Position numbers and translations under genes: made by a program. From Ricinus communis (lineage: Eukaryota; Streptophyta; Magnoliopsida; Malpighiales; Euphorbiaceae), in assembly GCF_019578655.1 (NCBI RefSeq), contig NC_063258.1, positions 2,914,001-2,978,000 of the forward strand: a DNA stretch of 64,000 bases, read 5' to 3'. Within the stretch, counting starts at the first letter, position 1, and each line of letters opens with the position of its first letter. The notes beneath the pieces were generated by a model. The model was not told the origin of the DNA, made no database searches, and was given only the letters and a program-made list of their open reading frames with translations. Below are positions 1 through 12,740 of this stretch, piece after piece.

Positions 1-650
1 TAACCTATGATCCTGTCACCAAAATACCAGCACCGGCATATCGACCTCTCCATCAAGAATAGGCACTCGATAAACATCGCAGCCTCAACCATAGGGGATG
101 ACCACAAGTCCATTCCCCCTATGGGTCCACCCCTACCCATAAAACATCGCAAGTAAAATAAGTAGGTATGCACAAATTATAATGTGAATTGCCTAAAAAC
201 TTTCTTTTTACCTCTGGCTGGTAACCGTGTTTAACCGTTGGCGATGTTGGTTGAGCTGATGAAAGCTCTCAGTTTTGGAATGGGAGTCAGCCCAATGGTC
301 TAAAAATGTTTAGCCATCGGCACTAGCTAGAGCACCAATCCTTAAAAGTCGATGCTCATATGCTAAGTTCTAAAAAGAAGTTAGAAGAGGAAGAGTTAAT
401 TGATAACAATATCAGAAATACCAAAAGGAACAAAGTCATGATAAAGAGCTCACCAGTAGTAAGTATGCAAGCTGGCAACCTTCGAACCGCTCCGAAAATC
501 ATGGTCCATGAAACGATAGAGTTGGCAAAGAGCTACTCGACCCCAAGCAAACGAGCCTATGGCATTCTGATCTATCAAGCTCAATGGAACGCATAGGTGG
601 ATAGTAGAACCAACATCTGCAAAGAAAGTGGCCCTAAATAGGTACATCAA
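1..650 (-). pseudogene. Plant mobile domain (PMD) gene fragment, antisense
   Basis: On the minus strand, 650 to 450 reads MYLFRATFFADVG, then SFAWGRVALCQLYRFMD. This fits the middle of the plant mobile domain, where a Y-L-x3-T-x-F-A-D segment is followed by a Y-A-W-G-x-A-x-L-x-x-L-Y-R segment. A GT donor near 453 and a TTTAG acceptor near 370 bracket a possible short intron, and LAYEHRLLRIG follows it, like the W-A-Y-E-H piece of the family. The simple join gives a stop, so the copy is decayed or the boundary is different. PMD genes occur as host genes and as antisense passengers in Tat-lineage Ty3/gypsy elements. The neighbourhood favours the second. Below about 300 I see only weak PMD-like residues. 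The coding similarity stops where LTR sequence begins at about 651. Confidence 0.6.
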
Positions 651-2543
651 GAGATGATAATCACTTTCTATCGATAATTATTTAAATTTTAAAAATAAAA
701 TCTGATATCTATCGATATATTTCTAAAATCTATCCCTTTCTCTAGGATTTTCTTTGAAATCCTACCTCTATAAATATAAAGAGGAGCTTAGGGTTTCAAG
801 GAGGCAAGAATTAAAACACTGAGAAAGAAAGAAAAGAGAGAAAATTAAAAGAAAATAGAAAGAATTGCATTGTCAATCGTAATAGTCATTAGAAGATCCA
901 AGCCACTAAAAAAAGAACCATTTTAGGAAACAAACCACTAAAGAAAGATTATTTTTATAAACTTTTTTTAATCAACAAAAGGTTTCTCTAAGCCAAATCC
1001 AGCTCTAGAATCCTACCCGATTTTCATCAACTGCTTCCTTATCGTCTGAGACTCGTAGATCCAACGTACAAGGTGACAACCTGAGGGTTTCCTCCATCAT
1101 ACATCGGCATCCATCATAAAAACTAGTTCTTTCATTCTTTTTTGTCTCTTATTTATTATTTTATATTATTTTCTCTTAGAAGCATGATTAGGATTTTTAT
1201 ATTTGATAAACTTGATTAGATTAGGTTTTCATGAATATGCATGTTAATAGGGTTTTGAATCTAATAATAAGAACTGGGATTTTTTATACCTTATATTTTA
1301 CCAATTAGGGTTTTAGATTTAATTAAAACATGTTATAGGGTTAATATTTAGGTCTGTTGTCAATATAATTTGGTATTTAAATCTATATAAAACATGATTC
1401 ATTGCTTTGACAATTTACTATCAATTTATAGGATTTTAGGGTTTTTAGTAATTTAGGTTATTTAGCTTTTATAACTTCATTTTGTTATTTTTTAGCTCTT
1501 TTGTCTCATTCTAATTTTGTTTAAACATTTATGCATATGAAAATCGCCTCTAGAGTGTGGGATTGGACCGGCAAATGAGGGAAGATCGAAGGAAAACTAT
1601 TTGAAGTGCCCTCTGGACTCCAGAGCCGATCGACTGACTATAGAGCAAATTGGCTCCATAATCAGTCGATTGGCTCTTCATGCATAGCCGATCAACTAAC
1701 CATGCTTGGCCTAAAAACTTTTTTTTCTTTTTTGGTAGTTTTTAATGTATTTTTTCCCCTGTTCAGTTTAGGCCTTTTTGGTTCTATAATCATAGTTGTA
1801 AACAGGTTGTAATAGCTCGGGTTTCCTTTCCTACTTTATTTCCTTTCTTATTACTTTTTTGTTTATTGCATATTAACCCAATATATGATTTCATGATTGA
1901 TTAATTAAAATGGACCACTTAGACTTAGGGCTAAAAACTAATCCAACACGAATCTGATAGTCTAATAGGTAAATCCACTTCAATTAGGCCTAAGCCTTAA
2001 AATTCAATTAGTCTATTGGGCTTTGACATATTTAGTTAGGGTTTTGAACTTAGTTAGTGCTGAAATCACAATGAATGAGCCTTCTCATAATAAGTAGTTC
2101 AATAGGCTTAAAGGCTGGAATCTAAAAGAGCATAACATGTAAGTGGGCTAGAATAGGCAGGCCTCATCCATAATTGGTTAGTAAAGGCTGGGCTTGAATA
2201 AAATAGGCTAGACTTAGGTGTATTATGTATTGCTTTTATATACTTGTAAATAAAATGCTTGCATTCGTAAGGAATATTTTGTTAAAGAATAAATTTAAAG
2301 GTTAATATACATAAATAAGAAAGTTGGCTTCTGGATCCATCTCTGTACTCTATCGCTTAAGCTTCCTTATGGAATCCAAGTAAAGCCACTCATTAGTAAA
2401 AGTGTCCCGGTGATTACCTGGGTGCAATTCCCATCTCCGCGCTACTCTCAATGATTAATTAGTGTGTTCCTAGTTAGGTTGAAAAGCCTTAAAGTGTTGT
2501 AGTCACTAAAGATACTTAGGTGCGCGCCCGAAACCGCCGCCCA
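651..2543 (+). repeat. 5' LTR of copy 1, truncated at its left end
   Basis: The segment aligns by eye with 7207-9122, including TATCGATAATTATTTAAA near the start and the GTGCGCGCCCGAAACCGCC end. It ends CCCA at 2543, followed by TGGGATAAGAG, a poor match to the tRNA-Met primer site. The missing first part of the LTR is replaced by the PMD fragment at 1-650, which suggests a deletion or a recombination junction at about 651. Confidence 0.75.
769..776 (+). promoter_or_regulatory. LTR TATA box
   Basis: TATAAATA lies in the same position relative to conserved LTR sequence as TATAAATA at 7322-7329 in the second LTR. It is the likely core promoter of the retrotransposon transcript. Confidence 0.6.
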
Positions 2544-3252
2544 TGGGATAAGAGAAGCTGATTCCAATGAATGTTTTTCTTTAAATTTATTATTTAACAG
2601 AGTATTCTTGCATCACTATACTTTAACACACTGTACACTTTTGTCCCTATAGCCCCGATGGTGTCAGCTAGTGATTCTTTGGTTCCATTGAAATCCTAGA
2701 ATTGCGACAATGGCTACCATCACTCACAAATAATGAGTGAATTTCCTTCATCATATGGACCCGTGAGTGAGGAGACGAGCCAAGGAAGAACCCTTTTTGG
2801 TTGTGGAGCCTTTTATCCTTACCTAAGACTCAGCCCATTGTTATGACCGTAGATGTTTTTCCCTATAAGTATTTTAAGCCCAAGTATTGAAAGGCATTGG
2901 CATAGAAATGTGGAACCAGGCTCTAGGCTAAAAAAATGCAGGCTTTTATGCTTACACTAAGAAACATCACTTTATTTTTTTTAATTCGCTTTGAGAGCTT
3001 ATAGCATGGACGTTGGGCCTACTATCCCCTATTGATAGACACCCAAACCTAAAGTCCTAGGAAAGAAAGACTCACCAGGAACTGTATGTGAGAGTAATAA
3101 GGTTGGAAGGATAAATTATATACTAATGTGTTTTCTAACTTCTTCTTCATTGTCCTTGCGCATTACATGGGCATCATACATACCATGCATCACACTAACT
3201 CTTTATTTTGAAGCCATTCTAAATTATCACCCTTAGTTTGGATAAAACAAGA

Positions 3253-4291
3253 ATGGATATCAAGAAAGCCCATTTCACTATCAATTAAGATAAGAGCCGA
3301 GGAAATAGCACTTCAAAAGTTGAAATAAAGATAGCCCACAAGAAAGACATTGATGCTATCAAGACTGCAATCATGACTAACCTAAGAATTATGATATGAG
3401 AGGAACTCCAGCAAGTTTTCATTGAGATTTTTAAGAAATAGACTATCCAAAAGGCTTCTACTGCCCCTATAACTGCTACTCATGATATGGAAGCACATGG
3501 TGAGCACCTCTAAACTCTAGATGACTATATACTAGAACAAGCTAAGAAAGAGTCTGCTCTTACTGCAAAAGCCGTTATGGAATCTGAGATTTTGCAGAGT
3601 CTAACTAAAAGGCTTGACAAGATGTAAGATATGCTGAAAGATCAAGGTTTAGATTCAACCTTTGATTTCGATGAACTGATGTTGATTGGAAAAGACAAGT
3701 TGCCTCCCAAATTTTGCATGCCTGAAATGCAAAAGTTCAATGGAGATAGAGATCCAAAAGATGCACCTGAAGCAATATTCTACCATTACGAGTACTAATC
3801 ATTTGGCTAAGGCCCTAATTATCAAGTTGTTTGTACTCTCATTAGAAGGGCTAACTGTGAACGGGTACCATGGGTTAGAAAGGCTCATCAAGTTTGATTG
3901 GAAAAGATTATGTGTTGCTTTTGTGAAGAAATATGACTATAAGGCTCACTTAGAAGTCTTTATAAAGGATTTGGGATTAATGAAGCAAAAGCCTAATGAA
4001 TCTTTTTCTGACGTCTTGACTAGATGGAGAAACAAAGTAGTCTTAATGAAGAATAAGCCTTCTGAAGAAGATCAAGTTCAGATGATAGTATGAAATGTCG
4101 TCCTATCTTGGATGGAAAAATTGCAAATAATGAATTCCAAGACCTTTATGGGCTTGTAAGATGATGGCTTACAAGTAGAAGAACTCGAAATTACCAGAGC
4201 TAGAGGGCACATAGAAAAATATCAAGCTAGAAAGATCGAAGACTTACCATATGAAGATGATGAAGTTACGCAAGATTCAGATGTCGATTTA
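3253..4291 (+). pseudogene. Retrotransposon gag, broken (Ty3/gypsy)
   Basis: Translation in pieces gives the hallmarks of the plant gypsy gag domain. LPPKFCMPEMQKFNGDRDP, then an A-I-F-Y-H-Y-E-Y segment, matches the start of the domain (usual form P-x-F-x-x-P-x-F-x-x-F-x-G-x-x-D-P). In another frame, FDWKRLCVAFVKKYD and QKPNESFSDVLTRWR match the central and C-terminal helices. Stop codons and at least one frameshift near 3780 separate these pieces. The longest open part is 3686-4093. An acidic tail ending at about 4291 closes the gene. No protease, reverse transcriptase or integrase follows before the 3' LTR, so the element could only move in trans. Confidence 0.75.
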
Positions 4292-6400
4292 TAATAATGA
4301 TTTGCTTTTAGATCAATGATATAACTTTGATTTTTTCTTATTTAATATTTATCCTGATGGTATATTTTGCATGACAATGATTATTATATGAGCATGTTTA
4401 ACATTAATTCCATTCGAATTTTGATTTATTTAATTTAGGCACAAATGAATAACTACGTACATTTTTATCGCACATAATATAACTCTTAAAGAGAGAATGA
4501 AAGAAAAATAAAAAAAATAAGATAAAGAAAAGATAGAGTATTTGATACAATATGATTGAATTCAAGGTAGCAAAATTATTAAAAACACTAGGGGTAAAGC
4601 AAGAAGGCCAAATTCATACCTTATTACATTAATTACAACCTTCAAGTAGGGACCTTTGAAGATTGGAAGAGAATAAACATTAGTATTCTAACCCTGAAAA
4701 GTGCAAGACCTATTTCATTTGACTCCAAAAGAAATATAAAAACTTCCATATCAAAAAAGAAAAAGAGATAAGAAAATTATTACGCTCGAAAATGCGAAAA
4801 GAAGTTCAAACCTCGGGGTCAATAAGTTCACAAGTCAAACTGTATTGTTTCAGATACTAACTTTTTAAAAAAGAAAAAAGAAAAAAATGGATCTTGCTGA
4901 TTAGAGGACCTGTAGGCTAGTCAAGCAAAATTTAAGGAAAAATGAGGAAAATGTAGTTGACTAGAAAATCTGAAAGGACTAGTTGATAACATAAGTAGTA
5001 TTACATGAAATAGAAAATGTACTTGTTTGTGTCCAAATTAAGTGAATAAAATTTTATTAGAATTTTTTTTCAAACTTGCACATCAATTTTCATTTCTTAT
5101 GCACTAACATAAGGATAAAATAGAATAAGAAGCAAAATCTATGAGATCTGAATAAAAGCAAGATCAATTTCTTTAACTCTTCTACAAGGAAAGCCCAAGG
5201 ATTGGTACCACTCAAGTCCCCATCAATTATGGCATCATGCACAATGAATCGGCAGAGTCAGAGACTTTCAGCATGCATTTAAAGAAGTCTTGTATCAGGG
5301 GAAGTCTTGAAAATCAATGGAATCATCCACAAGCTTGACAAAAGAGATTGCAAGTACTCGAGCAGTCAAATCTACAAAAAGAGAAAATAAGAAAAATGAG
5401 AAAATAAAGAAAATAAAAGAAAGTATAAAGAAAAACAAAATGCTAAGTTGAAATCTCGAAAAGGCGGCTTAGGCAAAAATAAAGTCTACTAAGTTGAAAA
5501 TCCGAAAAGTCAGCTTAAGAAAAAGTTAAGACATTGGCCTGCTAAGTTGAAAACCGGAAAATGTGACTTAGGAAAAAGTTAAGGCGTAAAAGTAAGAAAA
5601 AAAAAGAGACTTGGTTGCTATTTGCATGAGATTTTCGCGAAGCCAACTATCATTACACAAGTATCAATACAACCTCTAGGAAAAAACTATTCAGTCCTTA
5701 CATGCTTAAATTATCTCTAGAACCATGCTTCCTGCAGTCATCATGACTTTTAGGTCTCTAGTATGCATCATTGTCTCGATCTCCTTCCATCGACCATTAG
5801 GCTCACACCATGTGTCGAGGAGTAGGCAATCAAACTCTCAAAGTGTTGATGCTGATGGGAACTAGAATGCCTCTGTCCAAATTGAAGGATGATTTTTAGA
5901 AATACATTGCATGTCATACATAACATGCATATCATGTACCCTCATTACTTTTTGCTTAATGTAATCTCTATGCACTTGTATATGTACCACCACCTATAAT
6001 AGAAAAATGAATAAAAGTTCGATGAATAAGAGTCTCGCTGCAATAAGTGTTGATCTACACTCAGTTTATTTTGCAAAGCAGAAGCTCACAAGTTTACATC
6101 CTAAAGTGGAAGATGATTAGTTTATTCCCCAAAGTGGAAATTTAGTTTACTTCCTGAAGCAGAATATCATCATACATCCCCAAGTGGAATATCACAAGCC
6201 TATTTCTAAAAGTGGAGAATTAGTTCAAGTTCTAAAGAATAAGTGTACTTCTCGAAGGAGAGGAAGATCATCAATTCACATCCTAAAGTGGAAGTTATTC
6301 AAGAGAGTAAAGTACATATCAAATCATACATCCTGAACCAAAAATTATAACAAGATTGCATCCCAAAGCATAAAGTAATCAAAAAACCAAACGAAAGTCT
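4292..6400. other. Non-coding internal part of copy 1
   Basis: This AT-rich stretch lies between the broken gag and the minisatellite. No pol domain is recognisable in any frame. Short repeated phrases such as CCTAAAGTGGAA and CTGAAGCAGAA recur between about 6060 and 6330 without a fixed period. It may be heavily decayed former pol or a non-coding filler, as in large non-autonomous elements. Confidence 0.5.
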
Positions 6401-6409
6401 CTACAAATG

Positions 6410-6565
6410 TCCATATTCGAGCGTAGCCCTAATTCCATAGGCATGGTTCTCGAAACAACGGGCGTGGTCCCTAAATCACCGGGCGTGGCTCCCAAATTAG
6501 ACGAGCGTGGTTCCAAATCATCAACAGGTGTGGTCCCTAAATCATTGGGCATGGCTCTCAATTCA
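6410..6565 (+). repeat. 21-bp minisatellite, internal 3' end of copy 1
   Basis: Imperfect tandem units of about 21 bp with the core GGGCGTGGTTCCCAAATCA are repeated about six times. The same array occurs at 13140-13410, just upstream of the third LTR. It therefore belongs to the 3' end of the internal region of this family. Confidence 0.75.
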
Positions 6566-6858
6566 AATGGATGTGGTTCCTAAAAAGCAGGCCAAATCCT
6601 CAAACCCAAGCAGGTGAAGTCCTCAATCCCCAATACAGTGAAATTGATAATTCTTTAGCGGAGCGAAGTCCTAAACAGGCAAATTCTTCAACCCAAGCGA
6701 GCGTGGCCCCACATCGAATAATCAATCAAAGTTCGAGCTTATGAAGCATGGCTTATATAGCTCAAATATTCTTTTATCGTGTCCTTAATATCTAAGATTT
6801 GTCTTAAATTATATTTAATGCATTTGCATGCTCATAAATTTTGAAAAATTAGGGCACT

Positions 6859-9122
6859 TGTTAGGATCCTTTTTTCGGATCCAGAGATCGACAGAAAAAT
6901 AGAAAATTCTATGATGAAAGTTACTATTTTCTCAAGTTTTAGAAGGTGAAAAACACATGAATCAAAGGCTAGGGTCCAGGTTAATCCAACTAGAGTTAGC
7001 TTTTTGAAATCAATTTGGACTTAATTGTCAAAAAAATTAAGTTTGAGGGTAGAAATAGTAGTGTTTACAAATTTAGGGACCTAATTGTAAGTCTTCCATA
7101 AACTTTTCCTATGCTAAGCCAATCAAATATACACAATACCAATTGGATTTTGACCCCACGTCGTCACTTTTTCGGACGATTTTATGTCCATATAGGTTTC
7201 CTAAATGATAATAATTGTTTTTATCGATAATTATTTAAATTTTAAAAATAAAATCTGATATTTATCGATATATTCCTAAAATCTATCTCTTTCTCTAGGA
7301 TTTTCTTTGAAATCCTACCTTTATAAATAGAAAGAGGAGCTTAGGATTTCAAGGAAAAGGCAAGAATTGAAATTCGATTGTAAGTGAGATTAAGATAAAA
7401 GAAACACTGAAAAAGAAAGAAAAGAGAGAATATCAAAAGAAAACAGAAATAGTTCTACTCTTGATCATAGTAGTCATTAGAAGATCCAAGCCACTGAAGA
7501 AAGAACCATTTTAGGAAACAAACCATTGAAGAAATATCATTTTTGAAAACTTTTTTTAATCAACAAAAGGTTTCTCTAAGCCAGATCCAGCTCCAGATTT
7601 CTACCTGGTTTTTTATTCAACTGCTTCCTCATCTCCCGAGACCCGTAGATCTAACATACATGGTGACAACTTGAGGGTTTCTTCCACCGTACATCTGTAT
7701 CCATCATAAAAACTGGTTTTTTTATTCTTTTTTTGTCTCTTTTTTTTATAATATTTACTCTTAGAAATATGATTAGATTTTTTATCTTTAATAAACATGA
7801 TTAGATCAGGTTTTCATGAATATGCATGTTAATAGGATTTTGAATCTGATAATAAGAACTAGGATTTTTTTAGATATGATATTTCGACAATCAGGGTTTT
7901 AGATTTAATTAAAACATGTTATACGGTTAATATTTAGGTCTGCCCTCAATATAATTTAGTAGTTAAGCCTAAATAAAAACATGATTCATTGCTTTGAAAT
8001 TTACTGTCAATTTATAGGATTTTAGGATTTTTAGTAATTTAATTATTTAGCTTTTGCAACTTTATTTTTTTATCTTTTTACCTATTCTGTCTCATTCTAA
8101 TTTTGTTTAAACATCTATGCATGTGAAAATTGCCTTTGGAATGTGGGATTGGACTGGCAAATGAGGAAAGATTGAAGAAAAACTGTTCGAAGTGCCTCCT
8201 GGACTCCAGAGCCGATCAGTTGAGTATAGATTGGCTTTTCATGCACAGCCAATCGGCTAACCATGCTGGCCCCAATATTTATTACTTTTAGCAGTTTTAG
8301 TATTTTTGGCCCCTATTCAGTTTTAGACCTTTCTGGTTCTATAATCGTAGTCGTAAGCAGGTTGTAATAGCTAGGGTTTTCTTTCCTGATTTATTTCATT
8401 TCTTATTATTTTGTTGTTTATTACATGTTAACCCAATATATAATTTCATGATTTGATTAATTGAAATGGGCCACTTAGACTTAAGATTGAAAACTGATCC
8501 AACACGAATTTGATAGTCTAATAGGTTAATCAACTTCAACTAGGCCTTAGCCTTAAAATTCAATTAAACTATTGGGCTTTGACATGTTTAGTTAGAGTTT
8601 GAACTTAGTTAGGGCTGAAATCACAAAGAATGGACCTTCTCATAATAAGTAGTCGAATAGGCTCAAAGGCTGGAATCTAACGAAGCATACCATGTAATTA
8701 GGCTAGAATAGGTGGGCCTCATGCATAATTGGTTAGTAAATTAGATTTATAACTTTAAATAAGGGTTGGGCTTCAATAAAATAGGCTAAACTCAGGTGTA
8801 TTGTGTGTTGCTTTGGTATGCCTGTGTATAAAATGCTTGCATTTCTAGGGAATATTTTCTTAAACAATAAATTTAAAGACTAATATACACAAATAAAGAA
8901 GTTGTCTTCCCAATCCATCTATGGACTCTATGGCTTAAGCTTCCTTATGGAATCTGAGTAAAGCCACTCATTAGAAAAAGTGTCCCAATGATTACCCGGG
9001 TGGTGACTCCCATCTTCACGCCAGTCTCAATGATTAGTTAGCGTGTCCCCGATTAGGTTAAAAAGGCTTACAGTGTCGTGGTCACTAAAGACATTTAAGT
9101 GCGCGCTCGAAACTGTCATCCA
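6859..9122 (+). repeat. Middle LTR (3' LTR of copy 1)
   Basis: It begins TGTTAGGATCC at 6859 and ends CATCCA at 9122, a length of 2264 bp. The start resembles the TGTCAGCACCC start seen on the minus strand at about 22775. A TATAAATA lies at 7322-7329. The right edge cuts directly into an antisense DUF7745-like gene, so this LTR separates two different internal regions. Confidence 0.8.
7322..7329 (+). promoter_or_regulatory. LTR TATA box
   Basis: TATAAATA is in the same context as the copy at 769-776, after a conserved GAAATCCTACCT stretch. Confidence 0.6.
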
Positions 9123-9762
9123 CAAAAAGATATTTGTTTGTATACTTGTAAGAGAATGAGGTTGCCTCCAAACTGTTGATGGGTTTTACACATATCTAAC
9201 CCAATAATAGTTTCAACCAAGATGACGGGTATAGGATATGCTCCATTCTCCACTTGATTAATGACACTAGCAATCCTGATATCTCCCACTCCCTGAGGTG
9301 AAATTAACAGAAATTGAGCATAAAGGCAAAAGCCTAGCATCTGAATCCAAATAGGTGTTCCTCTTCATTTGTTCTCACAACAATAGATTAGAGAAGTAAG
9401 GGTAATATACTCACCAACAGAATGGGAGAGTACTTCAGCTGGGGGCACTTCAAATAGCTCCACCAACTTGCTAGGAAAGGATCATCAAGCTTTGGTAAAG
9501 TAATCGGATGAGAAGAATCCACAGGGCCTCCAAGAATGGTAGAAAACTCTTTAATCATGAGGTATAGCTCTTGCCCATTGAATCTAAAAATATGGTCTCT
9601 TAGACACCAAAAGTTAATAGTAGAATGGAGAAACCCATAACCAAGCTTGGTGTGTTGCATGGCTTTAAAGGATGAAAGATGCAATTTTCCAAGTTTTATC
9701 CAATTATCACTAGTTATGGTTTTGAGAAGGGTTTGTAGGATTTTGGCACTTTGTTGAGACAT
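9123..9762 (-). pseudogene. DUF7745-like gene fragment, antisense, cut by LTR
   Basis: The minus-strand frame starts at ATG 9762 and reads through 9388 with FKAMQHTKLGYGFLHSTINF and FNGQELYLMIKEFSTILGGP. This fits the start of the plant transposon-associated DUF7745 family, where a W-D-P-x-x-x-x-F segment precedes an E-L-x-P-T-I-E-E-F segment. A second piece at 9340-9123 reads VGDIRIASVINQVENGAYP, then PVILVETIIGLDMCKTH, matching the later part of the same domain. An intron or frame break lies between the two. The gene stops exactly where LTR sequence begins at 9122, so its 3' part is missing. Genes of this type travel as antisense passengers in large gypsy elements. The family name is from memory of the motif pattern and needs a profile search. 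Confidence 0.6.
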
Positions 9763-9839
9763 GTTTTTTGAATTTTGAAGATGAAAAATGAGTATGAGGG
9801 AAGTGTGAGGGATTCATGTGTATTTATAGGCCTAAAATC

Positions 9840-10067
9840 ATAGTTAAATATGGACTATGCATCTACAGAGCTTAATCGACTGTGCGTAGAGCCAAATCGA
9901 CTTAGCACATAGCTGAACAGCAATGTGATGTGCTTATGAGTTTTTCAATTTTTAAGGGCTTTTCAGGCATTTTTTTCAATCCCTAATTATGTGAAAATCC
10001 AACATATGCAATATAGTAAAGAAATTAAAAGTAAGAAATGGATTTTGACACCGAAAGCACAAAAATT
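9840..10067. other. Spacer with GAGCCGAT-type motif cluster
   Basis: The region upstream of the DUF7745-like start carries variants of the GAGCCGATCGGCTC motif at 9866-9930 (for example GAGCCAAATCGAC). The same motif family is found in the LTRs. No coding potential is apparent. Confidence 0.45.
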
Positions 10068-12740
10068 TTATACATCTTTAAAAGTTTCAAGGTTTACATA
10101 AGGAAAAATGCAAAAAGGGGTACAAGCAATCAAAAGCCGAGGTTCTCTACCGAATCCCCCACCCATCATCTGAATCGGTTCCATCCCTTCAGTCAACAAG
10201 GTAGATAGCTGAAGCATCAGAGCGTCGATCTTGCATTGTTGAGCATCAATCTGACGTTGTTGGTCATCCAACTGCCCTTGCAAGCTCCCATGGTCTCTCT
10301 AAGGAAAATCCAAAAAGGAGATTAGTTAATATGTTTAATATGTGCATACATGCATACATATTGCATTTCATAATATATTATTCTTATCTGCCAATCCTCA
10401 TCAAGGACAAAGAACTGCCTTCTCGCAGTGCCGACTAAGCGGTGTATATGCTCAAATTAGTCTCATTGAACCTATGTGATTATCATTATGTGTTACTAAC
10501 TTTTTAGAAAAAGAGACATGAAAAGACAAAGAAGAATGTTTCTTACGTGTGTATAGGTACTTGGAGTAAACTCCGGCGGGAGGTAGTGCTCCATGGCAAG
10601 TCGGTGCTCTATTGCATCATGGGGACTCTAGTATGAGACCATTAGGTCTAGGAGGAATATAACACTCCTCAGAATCACGTCTGACATGGTTGTAGGAGGT
10701 GCTTAGTGCCAATAAAGGAACCAGAGATGTGGGAGGGCTTGGAGCGTCGGGCAATCGCCCCTAGGTCGGCTTAAAGGGCAACGAGGGCACGTAAAGATAA
10801 ACTGTAGACAAAACAATTGGGTAAGAAGTGAAATATAAAAAAAAGAGATAAATGATTCGAAGTAAATCAGAAAAGTACCTGAGCCATGATGTCATTGTTA
10901 AACGACATAGTCCCCAGCAACTGAGGAATAAAGGAAGCATAGTTCGTCCTTCGGGAACGGATAATAAGATCCTTGGGCTCATCATATCTCACTAAACATG
11001 TCACTAGCTCCTCCCCGTTGAGATCCATTGTCCAGATCATAGAGAGAGGTATAGGCAAAGGAACTCGGCATTTGTTAGGGCCTCACTCCTACCCGTAAAT
11101 CCTCTTACCTAAATAACATGCCTGACAGGTAGGTCCAGCTAATAGAATCCTCCTATGCTCGAGGTCAACAGCGGAGAGTATGTAGGGATCCTAGTGATGG
11201 CGCTCCCCCAAACAATCGCTCCAAATTTGTAAACCGAAAAGGTAAGTAACTTTATTCATAAATTGCAAATATGTTTAATAAATTTTTATTTACCTTGTTC
11301 CAAGTGAGGGAGTTGATCTACATGTAATGTATGTGAATCTAGGCTCATTTTAATGGGACGCTCCTGCTTGAGCCCTAACGACTCAAGCGAGGGAAAGTTA
11401 GTGATGTACAAATAGGTTGTGAGCCTACTAAAAGGTTGATCTCTAAGGCCCAAACCTATAAAACAAAAATTAGTAGTTGTGATGCAAATAAAAGGGGAAG
11501 GAGCAGAATAACAGATAAAGCAAAACTTACATATACGACGTGCCAAAAGCCGCAAATCCTCTTACTCTCGTGGACAGTAATGTTCATCTGATGATACATA
11601 TAAGTGAGAGTCGATGACCGCCTAGGAGGAGACCTGATCTAAATCCCACAGAGGTGCTAGATAATGGAAGTTTTCAGTGAATGTCTTCAGTTACTGACTA
11701 AGGTGGTCTCGAAAAGATACCAAGAAAGCTCGAGCCATCTGATCCACCTCTCGAGCATTCTGAGGCATGAAGTCTCTATAATAAGAAAGAATGCTCTGGT
11801 AAACAATGCAACGGTTATTCTTAAATACTAGCAAGAACCCAAGTAAATTTGTAATATTGTGCTCCTGAATATCGGAGCATTAGTCGTGAATCGCGTTTAA
11901 GGGCATAAGGATACCCGTGAAGTCGACCCTTGTGATGACAGAAAAAAAGAGAGGATATAGTATTAACTCACCAACCAGAGTATGGGAGGTGTGAGTAGTG
12001 TCCATCCATCTCTCGAGAAGTGCGTATACAGAGGTGTGATCTGTCCTCCCAATAACCGACGGAAGTATAGCCACAAATCGATGAATGCCAGTATCGTCGA
12101 TCCTAGCCTGGCAGAGGTTAGGACCTTGTCAAACCACTCATGAGCCCCATAGAAATTTTTGGCAAACCGAATCGATACAACATCACTCTAAAAAGGGCAA
12201 ACACATGTATTAATACAATTCACGCATAAAAAGACTCTAAATAAGTAAGTATAGCATTTATATATCGATGGTAAAATTCCCCTAAAAACTCAATTTTAGC
12301 CCATAAACAGTCGATTTGGACTATGCAGAGTCGATCGCTTAGCATAGAGCCGATCGGCTCTGTGGGTTAGGGCACGCATTTTTTTTGACTTTTTACAAAT
12401 TTATCATGTATTTTGAGCAAATAACTGCGTATCTAATACGTAAGTGATGGAAAGAAAGTCTAAAACTGGAAAAATGCCTCTCCAACAGCTGAAAACACCC
12501 GGTGAGTGTTTAATTTCGCTAAGAAAGGAATTTCCTCTCTTTTACAAACCTTAAGTCATTCTGGCGAGAAATCAATGGTGAGAACTCCTAGTTTGATGCA
12601 ATTGGAGTAGGCTAAGAGAATCTAAAAGTAGAGGCTGCCATTTTGAGATCGATTTCGCAGAATTCGAATAAGAATTGCCTGAGAAATTGAAGAAAAAGCA
12701 AAAGAAGCTTTTAGAGAAAGCAAAAGGAAAATTGGATAAG
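10068..12740 (-). pseudogene. Plant mobile domain (PMD) gene, antisense, decayed
   Basis: Minus-strand pieces follow the order of the plant mobile domain. The first is ALLERWMDTTHTSHTLVGEL then VITRVDFTG (12050-11905; family pattern W-x-x-x-T-H-T-F-H-L-x-x-G-E). Next come MPQNAREVDQMARAF (about 11760-11715), YLAPLWDLDQVSS before a stop, and SHLY (about 11660-11600). An exon starts after a TTTATAG acceptor near 11460. Then comes IPLSMIWTMDLNGEELV (11060-11000), and finally a glutamine-rich coiled coil, QLDDQQRQIDAQQCKIDAL (10280-10220). In-frame stops near 11880, 11685 and 11620 show it is dead. A possible TATA sequence for this strand lies near 12765. Relatives include the host MAIN/MAIL silencing proteins. 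The antisense setting inside a gypsy element points to a transposon passenger. Confidence 0.65.

Larger units (their letters stand above)
651..9122 (+). mobile_element. Ty3/gypsy LTR retrotransposon, Tat-like, copy 1
   Basis: Two direct copies of a long LTR flank an internal region of about 4.3 kb that contains a broken gag and no recognisable pol. The first LTR (651-2543) lacks roughly the first 350 bp present in the second (6859-9122). Both run through a TATA box, a shared central part and a shared end of type GTGCGCGC then CGAAAC. A third LTR of the same family lies at 13591-21724, so the 6859-9122 LTR may also be the left LTR of a second unit. The lineage assignment rests on LTR size and on the antisense PMD genes next door. 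No target-site duplication could be found because the left end is truncated. Confidence 0.8.
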
